Numbered from the stretch's first letter, positions 46,312 through 55,315 are shown. The stretch: 64,000 nucleotides of DNA from Streptomyces malaysiense (GCF_000980885.2 NZ_LBDA02000024.1:124001-188000); one strand, 5' to 3'. The notes: generated by a model not told the origin, from the letters alone. Made by a program: numbers and translations.

Positions 46312-46483
46312 CAGGCGCCCGCGCGGCCCGTACCGGCGCGCGGGCCATCCGGATCACCGGGCACCACACCGCTGCCGCGGCGAGCCCCGTCGGTGGGTCC
46401 GCCGCACGCGCCCGCCGCCACCGGCACCCCCGGGAAACCCGCCGCCCACGGCTCTTCGCCCATGCGCCCGCCCGGCAGCCGCG

Positions 46484-48646
46484 TCACCTCGCGACTTCCG
46501 CCCAGACCACCTTGCCGGTGTCCGTCCACCGCACTCCCCACCGCGTGGTGAGCCTGTGCACGATGTGCAGGCCGCGCCCGCCCTCGTCGAGGAGGTCCCG
46601 CCGGTTCAGCCGTGGCCTGCCGTTGCCGGTGTCGCCCACCTCGCACAGCAGGCCGCGGCCCGACCTGATCAGCCGTACCGTGATGGGCCCCGTCGCGAAG
46701 CGAACCGCGTTCGTGACCAGCTCGCCGACCAGCAACGCCACGTCGTCCAGGGTGTCCTCCCTGGTGCGCCACCGCCGCAGCAGGGCGGCGACCTGCGCTC
46801 GGGCACGGGCGGGGGCGTCGTAGCGGGCGGGCAGCCGCCAGGTGGCGGTGTCCTCCTTGCGGTAGCCGATCATGCGGGCCAGCAGCAGAGTCACGTCGTC
46901 GCGCTGGCGGACGGGCGCCAGCCCCGCGACGACACGCCGTGCGGCCTGCTGCAGGGCGTCCCACGGGTGCACCGCGGACAGGGCGTCCGCCAGCCTGCCG
47001 ATGCCCTCGTCGATCGACAGGGCCGGATCCTCCACCAGGCCGTCGGTGTAGAGCGCGAGCAGGGACCCCGGAGGCGCGTTGAAGGTGTGCACGTCAAAGG
47101 GCTCCCGAAGGGCGAACTCGGCGCCCAGACCGGGATGGGGGCGGACCGCGAGCGGGCCCACCCGCCCGTCCGGAGACACCAGGACCGGGGGAAGGTGCCC
47201 GGCGCTGGACAAGGCGACGCGATGGCTGACCGGGTCGTAGAGAGCGATGCAGCAGGTCGACCCGAGGGCGCTGTAGCCGGCCGTCAGCCCGGACTCCGCG
47301 TCGTCCAGCAGCGACACGGTCTCGTCCAGGTGCTCCAGCACCTCGTCGGGCGCCAGCCCCGCGGACAGCAGCGCACGGGCCTCCATGCTCAGCTGGCCCA
47401 TGGTCGCCGCGGCCCCCAGACCGTGCCCGACGACGTCACCGACCACCAGTGCGGTACGGCCGTCCGACAGCGGAAAGCTGTTCACCCAGTCGCCGCCGAC
47501 ACCCGCGCTGTCCGGGGTGGCGGGCTGGTAGATGCTCGCGATCTCGACGGTGTCGCCGCCGGTCCGGGGCAGCAGCCTGCGCTGCAACGCCAGCACCTGC
47601 GTGTGCTCGCGTTGGTGCTGACGGGCCAGGTCGACGTGATGGGCGGTCCTGGCCACCAGCTCCTGCAGCTCGAACAGCTCGCCGTCCCGGAAGGGGCGGT
47701 CCGCCCGCCGCCAGACCTCCGCCACGCCGAGCACGACGGGCGGCTCGCTGTCCAGGACCAGCGGTATGCACGCCACGCCCGCCGAGCGGTCACCCGGCAC
47801 CAGGGCACGCATCACCCGCGGACCGCCGAACACCCGCTCGACCGCCGCACGGTCGGGGATGACGATGGCCTGCGGGGCGTCGTCGCGCTGTACCGCCTGT
47901 GACAGCAGGCGACTCGCCTCGCCGGGAAGATCGTCACCCGGAGTCACGTAGCCCTCGGGCCACGCCCGGTCCGGCACCAGGGCAGCGCGCCGCAGCCGGA
48001 TGCGCCCGTGGGACCGCTCGGTGACTCCCTCGCCCGTCCAGACCGCGAAGTCGAGGTCGATGGCGGCCACGTCCCCCCAGGCCAGCAGGGACCTGGCCAG
48101 CGACTGAGCGGTCTCGCCGATGTCCAGTGAGGTGCCGATCGCGGTCTCGGCCGCGTACAGGTGCAGCCTCCTGGCCATGGCGATCACGGAGACGGTCAAG
48201 CCTTCCTGCGGCGCCGCGGCGGGCAGGATGCTCAGCGAGACCACCAGTTCCGACCCGTCGCCGCGCCGCAGTCGCTGGATCCGGGCCACATGCGCCTCAC
48301 CGGTCTCCAGCACCTGCCGCAACCGCCGGGTCACCGTCGGTACGTCCCCGGGCGGCAGCAGGTCGACGAAGGGGCTTCCCTCCACGGCGTTCAGACCCGC
48401 GAACACAGGGGCGTCGAGATTGCAGCGGGTGATCCTCAGATCGTCGTCCACGTTGATCGCGCCGAGGATCTGATCCTGCCGGTCGGCCGCCCCGTCGTCG
48501 GACACGCGCCGGCCCCTGGCGCGGTCGCCCCGCGCCTCGGCGGGAACACCCGCCGCTGCCGCTCCGCCGCGCGGGAGGTAGCGGCCGAGGGCGCTACTGA
48601 CCAGCTCGAACGGCGAAGACGACGACGGGGAGGGGGTGGAGTCCAT
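46484..48646 (-). CDS. PAS-GAF-SpoIIE phosphatase-HATPase multidomain regulator
   Basis: A 720-residue signalling protein from the ATG at 48646 (MDSTPSPSSSSPF). Domains in order: PAS (about 55-160: ILGAINVDDDLRITRCNLDA), GAF (about 170-340), PP2C-type SpoIIE phosphatase (about 350-570: GGDWVNSFPL, VVGDVVGHG, QRDDVTLLLA) and a C-terminal GHKL anti-sigma kinase domain (about 590-715: LVGELVTNAVRFA, CEVGDTGNG, GRGLHIVHRL). Having both phosphatase and kinase modules allows partner-switching control of a sigma factor from one polypeptide. The upstream frame to 48766 lacks coding character. Tail-to-tail with the type III PKS gene. Confidence 0.92.
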   Translation of the reverse strand: MDSTPSPSSSSPFELVSSALGRYLPRGGAAAAGVPAEARGDRARGRRVSDDGAADRQDQILGAINVDDDLRITRCNLDAPVFAGLNAVEGSPFVDLLPPGDVPTVTRRLRQVLETGEAHVARIQRLRRGDGSELVVSLSILPAAAPQEGLTVSVIAMARRLHLYAAETAIGTSLDIGETAQSLARSLLAWGDVAAIDLDFAVWTGEGVTERSHGRIRLRRAALVPDRAWPEGYVTPGDDLPGEASRLLSQAVQRDDAPQAIVIPDRAAVERVFGGPRVMRALVPGDRSAGVACIPLVLDSEPPVVLGVAEVWRRADRPFRDGELFELQELVARTAHHVDLARQHQREHTQVLALQRRLLPRTGGDTVEIASIYQPATPDSAGVGGDWVNSFPLSDGRTALVVGDVVGHGLGAAATMGQLSMEARALLSAGLAPDEVLEHLDETVSLLDDAESGLTAGYSALGSTCCIALYDPVSHRVALSSAGHLPPVLVSPDGRVGPLAVRPHPGLGAEFALREPFDVHTFNAPPGSLLALYTDGLVEDPALSIDEGIGRLADALSAVHPWDALQQAARRVVAGLAPVRQRDDVTLLLARMIGYRKEDTATWRLPARYDAPARARAQVAALLRRWRTREDTLDDVALLVGELVTNAVRFATGPITVRLIRSGRGLLCEVGDTGNGRPRLNRRDLLDEGGRGLHIVHRLTTRWGVRWTDTGKVVWAEVAR

Positions 48647-49290
48647 GCGGCTCTCTCGGCAATCCCCGGCGCAGCACCGGGGCCGTACTCGGACCCGTGC
48701 GACGGGGCCCCGAGATCCCTGACCGCACACCTCATTGAATAACACCGGGAGTCGCTTCGCCCACATCGGCGGATCACCCGGCGATCGCGGACAGTAAGGA
48801 GTGCCGGCGGAAGGCGGGCCCCCGGCGCTCGCCGGTCACCGTGCGGAGAATCCAGGCGCTCCCCGCTCGCCGGAGCGGTCAGCCGTCCCGTTCCTCGACA
48901 GCTCCTGGTCACGGACCGACCGCGGCCGGAGGTGACACCCGGCTCCGGGGCGGGTTTCCGCCTCGGCCCGCCTGTGCCCCGGCGGAGGTCATGGGGTCGA
49001 TCCCGCACGGGGTGCCGGCCGCCAGGCCGAACCCCGGCGGCGGCCCCGGTTCGCCATCCCGCCGGCGTCCCGGCCCGGCGCGCATGCCCTGCTCCGGGAC
49101 TCGCGGAGGTCCTCGAAGCTGGCCGAGAGACCGTGGTGTCCCGCCTCCGGCCCCGTCACGGCCGGCCCCGAGACGCCCTTCGGTGAACCCGTACACCCAC
49201 CGCGCCCCGCCGGCACGCACCGACCACAGACCTCCGTCGGCAGCCGCGCCGGGACGAGGGGGTGGTTCTGCCGCTCCGGGCGTCGTCCGG
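48647..49290. other. 644-base intergenic region between the SpoIIE regulator and the lanthipeptide locus
   Basis: No gene is supported. I examined both strands for further small precursor peptides with S-x2-S-x3-C motifs and saw none. The promoter of the SpoIIE regulator and the 3' end of the lanthipeptide transcript must lie here; no strong hairpin terminator could be placed. Confidence 0.45.
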
Positions 49291-49431
49291 TCAGACGCAG
49301 GCCCAGGCGCTGATCTCGCTGGGGAGGGGCCCGCACGCGAAGTAGCTGAGTTCCGAGACCTTCTCCATCGCGGTGTCGTGGGCGGTCTCCCGCAAAACGG
49401 CGAGCCTCTGCAGTGCGACGACTTGTGCCAT
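49291..49431 (-). CDS. Class III lanthipeptide precursor A1 with two S-x2-S-x3-C motifs
   Basis: A 46-residue peptide from the ATG at 49431 with AAAGGA upstream. The leader (MAQVVALQRLAVLRE...) carries the hydrophobic-LQ motif recognised by class III synthetases. The putative core contains SELSYFAC and SEISAWAC, two consecutive S-x2-S-x3-C motifs separated by GPLP, the same architecture as SapB and labyrinthopeptin precursors, where each motif becomes a lanthionine or labionin ring. It ends CV. The gene lies 14 bases downstream of lanKC1 on the same strand. It is probably dehydrated and cyclised by LanKC1, and the leader is removed by a protease encoded elsewhere. Confidence 0.9.
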   Translation of the reverse strand: MAQVVALQRLAVLRETAHDTAMEKVSELSYFACGPLPSEISAWACV

Positions 49432-49445
49432 GGTGTTCCGTCCTT

Positions 49446-52040
49446 TCAGGGTGCGGAGGGGGAGCCGCCGTCGTCGACGGCGGCTTTCGCGCAGAGCCGG
49501 TCCAGGCTGAACAGCCTGTCCCGGCCGGGGTGGAGCAGCTCGTGCAGGAACAGCAGGATTCCGGCGGAGCCGCTCCACAGGTCGGCGCTGAACCGCTGGA
49601 GCCCGTCGCCGAGGAACCTGACCCCGCCGGCACCCGGCACGGCGTACTTGAACAGCGCCGCGGCCGTGTCCAGGGCGTGCTCGCGGTGCTCCGCGTCGCC
49701 GCTCACGGCGGCGAGATCGGTGAGCGCGAAGCCGAGACCGGCGAGGCCCTGGTAGAGGCCCGGCATGACCGTGTAGCGCGTGCGCAGGCGCGGCGTCAGG
49801 GCGCCTTCCACGGCGGTCAGCCGGTCGTCCGGCCGCAGGCGGCGGTAGCGGGCGACCGCCCGCAGCATGCCTGCCGTGCCGCAGAACAGGTAGGGCATCG
49901 AGCGGCGGTCGGTGGCCGAGACCGGGAAGTGCGGCGAGGAGCCCTCGCCCGGCATCGCGCGGTCGAGTTCCTGGCACAGCAGCCGCACGCCGCGGTCGAG
50001 CAGACCGGTGTCCTCGGTGACCGCGCCGAGCGGCGCCAGGGCCCAGGCCACACCGCACCGTCCGTGCAGCCAGCCCGTCGGGTCGTCCGGCGCGAGGCCC
50101 GCGACGACCCCCTCGTCGGTGCGGGCCGGGGCCAGCAGCCGTTCCGCGGTCTCCACGTGCGCAAGGTCGCCGGTGTGCTCGAACAGGGCGAGGTGTGCCA
50201 TCGCCACGCCTGCCGCGCCTTCGGCGAAACCCACCCGGCGTCCGGTGATCGGGTGAGCGGCCGCGATGGCGAGCAGTTCGGCCGCCTCGTCCAGGAGACC
50301 GTGGTCCGCCAGTACCCAGGCCACACCGGCGAGTCCGGTGTGCAGGCCGGGGGCGAGACGCCGGCCCGCGGCCAGGGCGTCCGTGCGGAACCGCTCGACC
50401 AGGGCCGGGTCCACGGCCACCTCGGCATGGCGCAGTGCGTGCAGGACGCCCGCCGTGCCGTACGCCACACAGACGGTGTTGGTCGAATACCCGTTCGGTA
50501 CGGTCGGAAAGAGCCGGTCCGTGCGCTCCGGGTCGGCCATGGCGGTCAGCGCCCGCGCCACCTCGTCGCGCAGCGCGCGCACGTGACGGCGCGGGTCGGC
50601 GGCGACGGCCTCGGGGCCGGGCAGGAGCGCCGGTCCGCCGGCCGGGTGGTAGCGCTCCGCGCGCGCCCACAGCGCCGGAGGGACGTCCGCGCGGCGAGCG
50701 AGGTCGGCCCGCAGGTGCTCGAGGGAACGCGGACAGCGTTCCACCACGCCCAGGTTCGGGCCGAGCATCAGGCGGACCAGGGCCGAGATGCCGTAGGCGT
50801 CCCGGACCCGCGGGTCCTCGCGGCAGAGGTGCGCGGGCGCCGCGTAGCCGGTGGTGGCCACCGCGACCGGGGGTTCGTCCAGCAGGTGCGCCGCCTCGAA
50901 GTCGATCAGACGTGCCCCGCCGTCCGGGCCGATCAGCACGTTGCCGGGGCTGATGTCACCGAAGACGTAGCCGGCCTCGTGCAGTTCGTCCGCCTGGCGC
51001 TCGAGCGAGGCGATGATCGCCGCGCAGTCGGCGAAGTAGCGGTCGAAGTCCTCCCGGCTCGCGTGGGGCCGGACGAGCGGGGTGCGGGTGGTGACCCAGG
51101 TGCTGAGCGGGACACCCTCAACGAACTCGGTGACCAGGAACTCGTGCTCCCACACCCGGAACCGGGCGAGGGGCTGCGGACACAGTCCCGGCCGCACGGC
51201 GTGCAGGCCGGTCAGGGCGCGCCACTCCCGCTCCATCCGCTCGGGCGCGCTGCGGCCGTCCCAGGACAGGCCGGTGTGGTCGCGGGCCTCCTTGATGAAC
51301 ACCTTGCGGCCGGTCGCCTCCTGTCTGCCCACGTAGGCGCCGCCGCCGTTGCTGTGCCGCACGGCGTACTCGAACGCGTAGCCCCGGAAGTCGGCCTCCG
51401 GCTCCTCTTCGGGGGCGTCGGCGGGGGTGAACGGGTCCTCGATGCCCTCGGGCAGGTGCCACCCGGGTTCGCGCAGGTCGGGGACGAGGGTGCCGCGGCT
51501 GTCGGCGATCACCGCCTCGCCCGTGCCGTCCGGCAGCAGCCGCCGGCGCGCGGTGAACGCCCCGTATCGGTAGTGCACGACCTTGGAGTCGCCGAAGCGC
51601 CGGTCGGTGAGGATGTACTGGCCCCGCTCGTCGCGCAGCCGCGCGGAGAGGACGTTCATCAGGTCCCGGGCGAGGTCCTCGTCATCCGGGTAGGCGACCA
51701 GGAGCTTGCCGCTCTGCGCCCGCGAGGCGTGTTTGTGCTGGAGCACGAGCAGGAGGCGCTCGGCGGTCACGTGCTTGAAACAGATGTTCCTGGCGAAGCA
51801 CTCCTCGGCGAAGACGTCGAGCACGGCGGGCAACCGCTCGGCGCGTGCCGAGACGTGCACCTTCCAGCCCTGCGCGGGCAGCGTCCGCCCCGTGCGGGAC
51901 CAGCTGGTCCACAGGTTCCGCTCGGCGTGCTGCCAGCCGTCCGGGACCTTGGACGGCCGGTAGCGGCGGCCGCGCTCGACGAGCGTCTCGACCGGCGCGT
52001 AGTAGTCGGGATCGGCCATTGCATACGTCAGTTCGCTCAT
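49446..52040 (-). CDS. Class III lanthipeptide synthetase LanKC1 (lyase-kinase-cyclase)
   Basis: A 864-residue trifunctional enzyme that phosphorylates Ser/Thr of the precursor, eliminates phosphate and catalyses Michael-type cyclisation. The ATG at 52040 is preferred to GTG at 52043. The lyase domain (1-210) keeps KVHVSA, CFKHV, SGKLLVAYP and YILTDRRFGDSKVVHYRYGAF. The kinase (about 220-480) keeps the VAIK-type Lys in KVFIKEA, the catalytic GDISPGN and the metal-binding DFE. The C-terminal cyclase-like domain (about 500-864) has WLHGRCGVAWAL and YLFCGTAGML and lacks the CHG zinc motif, as usual for class III. It lies between precursors A2 and A1 and is transcribed with them. Confidence 0.95.
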   Translation of the reverse strand: MSELTYAMADPDYYAPVETLVERGRRYRPSKVPDGWQHAERNLWTSWSRTGRTLPAQGWKVHVSARAERLPAVLDVFAEECFARNICFKHVTAERLLLVLQHKHASRAQSGKLLVAYPDDEDLARDLMNVLSARLRDERGQYILTDRRFGDSKVVHYRYGAFTARRRLLPDGTGEAVIADSRGTLVPDLREPGWHLPEGIEDPFTPADAPEEEPEADFRGYAFEYAVRHSNGGGAYVGRQEATGRKVFIKEARDHTGLSWDGRSAPERMEREWRALTGLHAVRPGLCPQPLARFRVWEHEFLVTEFVEGVPLSTWVTTRTPLVRPHASREDFDRYFADCAAIIASLERQADELHEAGYVFGDISPGNVLIGPDGGARLIDFEAAHLLDEPPVAVATTGYAAPAHLCREDPRVRDAYGISALVRLMLGPNLGVVERCPRSLEHLRADLARRADVPPALWARAERYHPAGGPALLPGPEAVAADPRRHVRALRDEVARALTAMADPERTDRLFPTVPNGYSTNTVCVAYGTAGVLHALRHAEVAVDPALVERFRTDALAAGRRLAPGLHTGLAGVAWVLADHGLLDEAAELLAIAAAHPITGRRVGFAEGAAGVAMAHLALFEHTGDLAHVETAERLLAPARTDEGVVAGLAPDDPTGWLHGRCGVAWALAPLGAVTEDTGLLDRGVRLLCQELDRAMPGEGSSPHFPVSATDRRSMPYLFCGTAGMLRAVARYRRLRPDDRLTAVEGALTPRLRTRYTVMPGLYQGLAGLGFALTDLAAVSGDAEHREHALDTAAALFKYAVPGAGGVRFLGDGLQRFSADLWSGSAGILLFLHELLHPGRDRLFSLDRLCAKAAVDDGGSPSAP

Positions 52041-52093
52041 CACTGCCTCACGTCGGCCAGGTCATGTGGGGACGGACCGGCATCCCGAAGGTG

Positions 52094-52121
52094 GGGGCGG
52101 CGCGTCCACGCGCGCCGCCCC
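52094..52121 (-). terminator. Stem-loop between precursor A2 and lanKC1 (attenuator or partial terminator)
   Basis: A perfect 11-bp stem (GGGGCGGCGCG at 52094-52104 and CGCGCCGCCCC at 52111-52121) with a 6-nt loop lies 9 bases after the stop of precursor A2 and 53 bases before lanKC1. Stem-loops in this position commonly let the precursor be made in large excess over its synthetase. Confidence 0.7.
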
Positions 52122-52130
52122 GGCGGTGCC

Positions 52131-52247
52131 TCAGGCGCAGAGGAAGTAGCTCCTCTCGCTGCAGAAGGCCCAGCTGCCGCCCTCCACGGCGAGTTCCTCG
52201 TCGGCCTGCGCGGTCTCCATGTTCTGCAGCGACAGAACCTTCGACAT
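52131..52247 (-). CDS. Class III lanthipeptide precursor A2
   Basis: A 38-residue peptide from the ATG at 52247 with AAGGAG 7-10 bases upstream. The leader MSKVLSLQNMETAQ has the L-x-L-Q recognition motif, and an acidic stretch ADEELAVEGG precedes the core SWAFCSERSYFLCA. The core holds SWAFC (S-x3-C) and SERSYFLC (S-x2-S-x3-C), so one lanthionine and one labionin or lanthionine ring are possible. It differs from A1 in leader and core, so the locus makes two distinct peptides. It sits between lanKC2 and lanKC1, followed by a strong stem-loop. Confidence 0.88.
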   Translation of the reverse strand: MSKVLSLQNMETAQADEELAVEGGSWAFCSERSYFLCA

Positions 52248-52298
52248 GTTCGTTCTCCTTCTCTCGGTGAGCCGCTCGGTCGGTTGACGAGCGGACGA

Positions 52299-54758
52299 CT
52301 ACGCGGGGACCGGCCCGCGGGAGGTGGCGGCGAGGGCGTCGACCGTGAACAGCGGATCGGGCCGCTCATCGAGCAGGTGCGCGAGGAACAGCAGTACGCC
52401 CGCCCCGCCGCTCCACAGCTCACAGCTGAAACGCAGCCGCAGGTCGCCGAGCACGTGGACCGACTCGCCTCGCGGCACGGCGTGCGCGAACAGCGCCCTG
52501 GCCGAACCCCGTGCCGCGGCGCGGGCGTTGGGGTCGTCCAGGATCCGGCCGCACTCGCTCAGCGCGAAGCCGAGTCCGGCCAGGCCGTTGCCCAGCCCGG
52601 CGTGCGCCACCTGGGTCATCGAGGCCTTGCGGATCAGCTTGGGCAGCGCTTCGGCCAGCCGCTCGTCCGGCATGGCGGCCGACTGGCGCGCGGCCGCCGT
52701 CAGGAAGCCGGCGGTGCCGCAGTAGAGGTAGTACAGCTTCCTGCGGTCCTTGGCGGAGACCGGGAAGGACAGCTCCCCGCGGGCCTCGGCGGCCCGGTCG
52801 AGTTCGGCGTGCAGCAGCCTGCGGGCTTGGCGCAGCAGGGTCTCGTCGCCCGTGACGGCGCCCAGTTGCTGCAGCGTCTGGGCGACACCGGTGCGGCCGT
52901 ACCACAGGCCGGTCATGTCGTCGGGCCCGAGCAGCGGGCTCAGCGCGGCGGAAGACCCGGGGAGCCGGGACGCGAACTCGGCGGCCCGGTCGAGGTGGTG
53001 CGGCTCGCCACTGTGCCCGTACAGGGCCAGGTGCGCCAGTGCGACGCCCGACCCGCCCCACGCCAGGGTCGCCGACGCACGGGTGAGCGGATGCCGGTCC
53101 GCCGCCGCGAGCAACTCCGCCGCCTCGTCGAGCAGACCGGTGTCGGCGAGCACCCAGGCGATGCCGGCCAGCCCCGTGAAGAGGCCGGGAGACAGGCGGT
53201 GGGCCTGCGCCAGGGCATCGCGGCGCAGCCGGGTCAGCACCCACTCCGGTACCGGCGTACCCGCGGCCCGTAGCGCGTGTACGACGCCGGCGGCGCCGTA
53301 CGCCACGCCGAGCGTGTTGCTCAGATAGCCCTGCGGCACGGTGGGGAACATGTGCCAGGGCGCGTCCTCGGCCGCACCGACGACGCCGGCGGCGACGCGG
53401 TCGCGCAACTCGGCCAGCGCCGCGCGCTCGTCCTCGTCGACGCGGTCCGGGGTGGGCAGCGCGGCCTCCGCCGCGGGCCCGGCGCCCCGGAGGGCGGTGC
53501 TCCACAGCGCCCGCGGGACGCGGCCGCCCCGCCGTTCGAGGTCGCGGCGGACGTGCGGGAGCACGCCCGCGTCGAGCGCCGCCGCCGGGGCGGCGGGCGT
53601 CAGCATGGGCAGGGCGAGACGGCCGAGCGCGGCGGCGAGGTCGTCCGAGCGGCGCTCCCCGGGCGCCTGGTTCGTGTCCGCGCCGGCGGCGAGTGCGCTG
53701 AACGTGACCTCATCGTCCCGGCCGACCAGCACGTCCTGCGGCCGGACCGGGCCGATCACCGCGCCGAGCCCCCGCAGCCGGGCCAGCGCTTTCCCGGCAC
53801 CGTCGAGCAGACGCGCGGTCCGGCGGTAGTACGCGGACCAGTCCGCCGGGGTGGCCGAGCTGTCCGCCATCGGACTGTTCGCGACGATCCACGCGCTCAG
53901 GGGCACCCCCGCGACCGGCTGTGTCACCAGCCATGCGTTCCCGCCGTCCGTGCGGTGGTCCAGCGGCCGCGGACATGCGCCGGGCGCCCCGGCATGGAAC
54001 CGGAGCAGCGCTTCGTACCGCTCGCCCAGCCGGTCCGCGGCGGACCGTCCGTCCCCGCCCACGCCCGTGTGCGCGAAACGCTGCTCGACGAGGACCTCGC
54101 GGTCGTCGCGCAGATCCCTGGCGAGAAAGGTGTACCCGGTGTTCGTGGCGTCGAGGAGCCGGACGGGAACGTAGCCCTCGGGCGCGGTCGGCGCCGGCGC
54201 GGGGCCCTCCAGCAGTTCGTCCTCACCGACGGCGCACCACACGCCGTCCGGGCGCAGGACCTGCCGGGCGGGACGGGCGGGCTCGTCCCACCGGAGCACC
54301 CCGGAGTCCTCGTGGCGGCGGCCGGTCCGCGGCGCCGGCCCGGTCTCGCCCCGCAGGGCGGTGTGCAGCGCCGACCGCAGTTCCTCCGCCTCCCGGGGGC
54401 CGGCGGGCGCGGCGACGCAGAATCGTCCCGCCTGCGGCCGGGAGCCGTGCTCGCCGTCCAGCAGCGCGCGCACACGCGCGGTGGAGACGTGCCGGAAGGG
54501 CACCGCCCGTTCGAAGCAGACCGCGGCGAAGGCGTCGAGTACGTGCTGCTCCCGTCCGTCCCGGGCCGCCGCGCAGACCCGGACGGCGCCGTCGCCGTAC
54601 CGCTCGCCGGCGGGCGCCCAGGCCGTCCACACGCCGGACTCCGCCGCTTGCCAGTGTTCCGGCACGGCGGCCGGGCGCAGGCGCGGGTGGCCCTGGGCGC
54701 ACGCCGCGAGCGGCGCGTAGTGGTCGCGGTCCGCGACGGTGAACAGTTCCAGGCTCAC
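52299..54758 (-). CDS. Degenerate class III LanKC homologue (LanKC2), pseudo-lyase/pseudo-kinase with cyclase-like C-terminus
   Basis: An 819-residue homologue of LanKC1 from the GTG at 54758, with GGAGG 7 bases upstream. Side by side, the lyase and kinase signatures are lost. KVHVSA becomes VRVCAA, FKHV becomes FRHV, and the DRR...RYG segment is absent. The kinase Lys (FIKEA) becomes LVEQR, GDISPGN becomes GPVRPQD, and DFE becomes SAL. The fold-defining regions between (HTGVGGDGRSAADRL, GVPLSAWI) remain. The C-terminal cyclase-like domain (about 470-819) is well conserved (GLWYGRTGVAQTL, YLYCGTAGFL, LAGLGFAL). It may act as a non-catalytic partner of LanKC1, a cyclase, or a substrate-binding subunit. 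First recognised gene of the locus. Confidence 0.9.
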   Translation of the reverse strand: MSLELFTVADRDHYAPLAACAQGHPRLRPAAVPEHWQAAESGVWTAWAPAGERYGDGAVRVCAAARDGREQHVLDAFAAVCFERAVPFRHVSTARVRALLDGEHGSRPQAGRFCVAAPAGPREAEELRSALHTALRGETGPAPRTGRRHEDSGVLRWDEPARPARQVLRPDGVWCAVGEDELLEGPAPAPTAPEGYVPVRLLDATNTGYTFLARDLRDDREVLVEQRFAHTGVGGDGRSAADRLGERYEALLRFHAGAPGACPRPLDHRTDGGNAWLVTQPVAGVPLSAWIVANSPMADSSATPADWSAYYRRTARLLDGAGKALARLRGLGAVIGPVRPQDVLVGRDDEVTFSALAAGADTNQAPGERRSDDLAAALGRLALPMLTPAAPAAALDAGVLPHVRRDLERRGGRVPRALWSTALRGAGPAAEAALPTPDRVDEDERAALAELRDRVAAGVVGAAEDAPWHMFPTVPQGYLSNTLGVAYGAAGVVHALRAAGTPVPEWVLTRLRRDALAQAHRLSPGLFTGLAGIAWVLADTGLLDEAAELLAAADRHPLTRASATLAWGGSGVALAHLALYGHSGEPHHLDRAAEFASRLPGSSAALSPLLGPDDMTGLWYGRTGVAQTLQQLGAVTGDETLLRQARRLLHAELDRAAEARGELSFPVSAKDRRKLYYLYCGTAGFLTAAARQSAAMPDERLAEALPKLIRKASMTQVAHAGLGNGLAGLGFALSECGRILDDPNARAAARGSARALFAHAVPRGESVHVLGDLRLRFSCELWSGGAGVLLFLAHLLDERPDPLFTVDALAATSRGPVPA

Positions 54759-55315
54759 GGCCGTGCCTCCGTCCGTCCGCCCGCCGCCGGGACCGGCGCG
54801 GTGCCCGCCGTGCCGGCCTCGCCCGCGTCGTCCGCGCCGGACAGGTCCCGGTACGCGCCGGGCCGGGACGGCGGTTCGCGGTGCGTCCCGCACCGCGCGG
54901 CCTCGCCGGGCGTCCGTACGGCCCGGACCGAACCCCCGCGCGGGCCATGCTCGGCGGCGCACGGGGATGCCGGGGTCCGAGCGGGTCCCGCCGTGTGCGA
55001 AGCGGCCGTTCGTGCCGCGGTCCGGAACGCCGGGCGCGGGCGGGACGGCGCGGCGGGCGCGAGGTCCGGGCCGCTGCCGCCGACGCCGCACACGAGTCCC
55101 GCGCAGGCGGCGCTCCCCGGACGTCCGTCGTACCGGACGGCGCCCCGGCGAAGACCGGTGCCGGCACGGCCTCCGGTCAGAGGGTGCCCGGCAGGCGCCG
55201 GGTCCGGCGTCCGCGCCGGCGCGGGCGCCGGGCCGCGGTCCGGCAGCGACGGCGCGCCTCCCGCCCACCGTTCGGCACGGAATGCCGCACCCGAGCGAAC
55301 CGAGCCCTCGTCCAT
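54755..55315 (-). CDS. Doubtful low-complexity ORF overlapping the lanKC2 start
   Basis: An ORF of 186 codons from an ATG at 55315 ends with a TGA that overlaps the lanKC2 GTG by four bases (GTGA), as in coupled operon genes. The translation (MDEGSVRSGAAFRAERW..., later CAGLVCGVGGSGPD) is Pro/Ala/Arg/Gly-rich, disordered and resembles no family I know; GC at third positions is only moderately biased. GAGG touches the ATG directly, which is poor spacing. It may be a chance ORF in the lanKC2 leader. Confidence 0.25.
   Translation of the reverse strand: MDEGSVRSGAAFRAERWAGGAPSLPDRGPAPAPARTPDPAPAGHPLTGGRAGTGLRRGAVRYDGRPGSAACAGLVCGVGGSGPDLAPAAPSRPRPAFRTAARTAASHTAGPARTPASPCAAEHGPRGGSVRAVRTPGEAARCGTHREPPSRPGAYRDLSGADDAGEAGTAGTAPVPAAGGRTEARP

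Noticed and set aside
48647..49290. Additional lanthipeptide precursor genes in the gap beside A1
   Set aside because: Both strands were examined for short frames with an LQ leader and S-x2-S-x3-C cores; none was found.
49413..53273. 1286-codon plus-strand frame across the class III lanthipeptide genes
   Set aside because: Antisense shadow; it crosses four minus-strand genes that have recognisable motifs and ribosome-binding sites.
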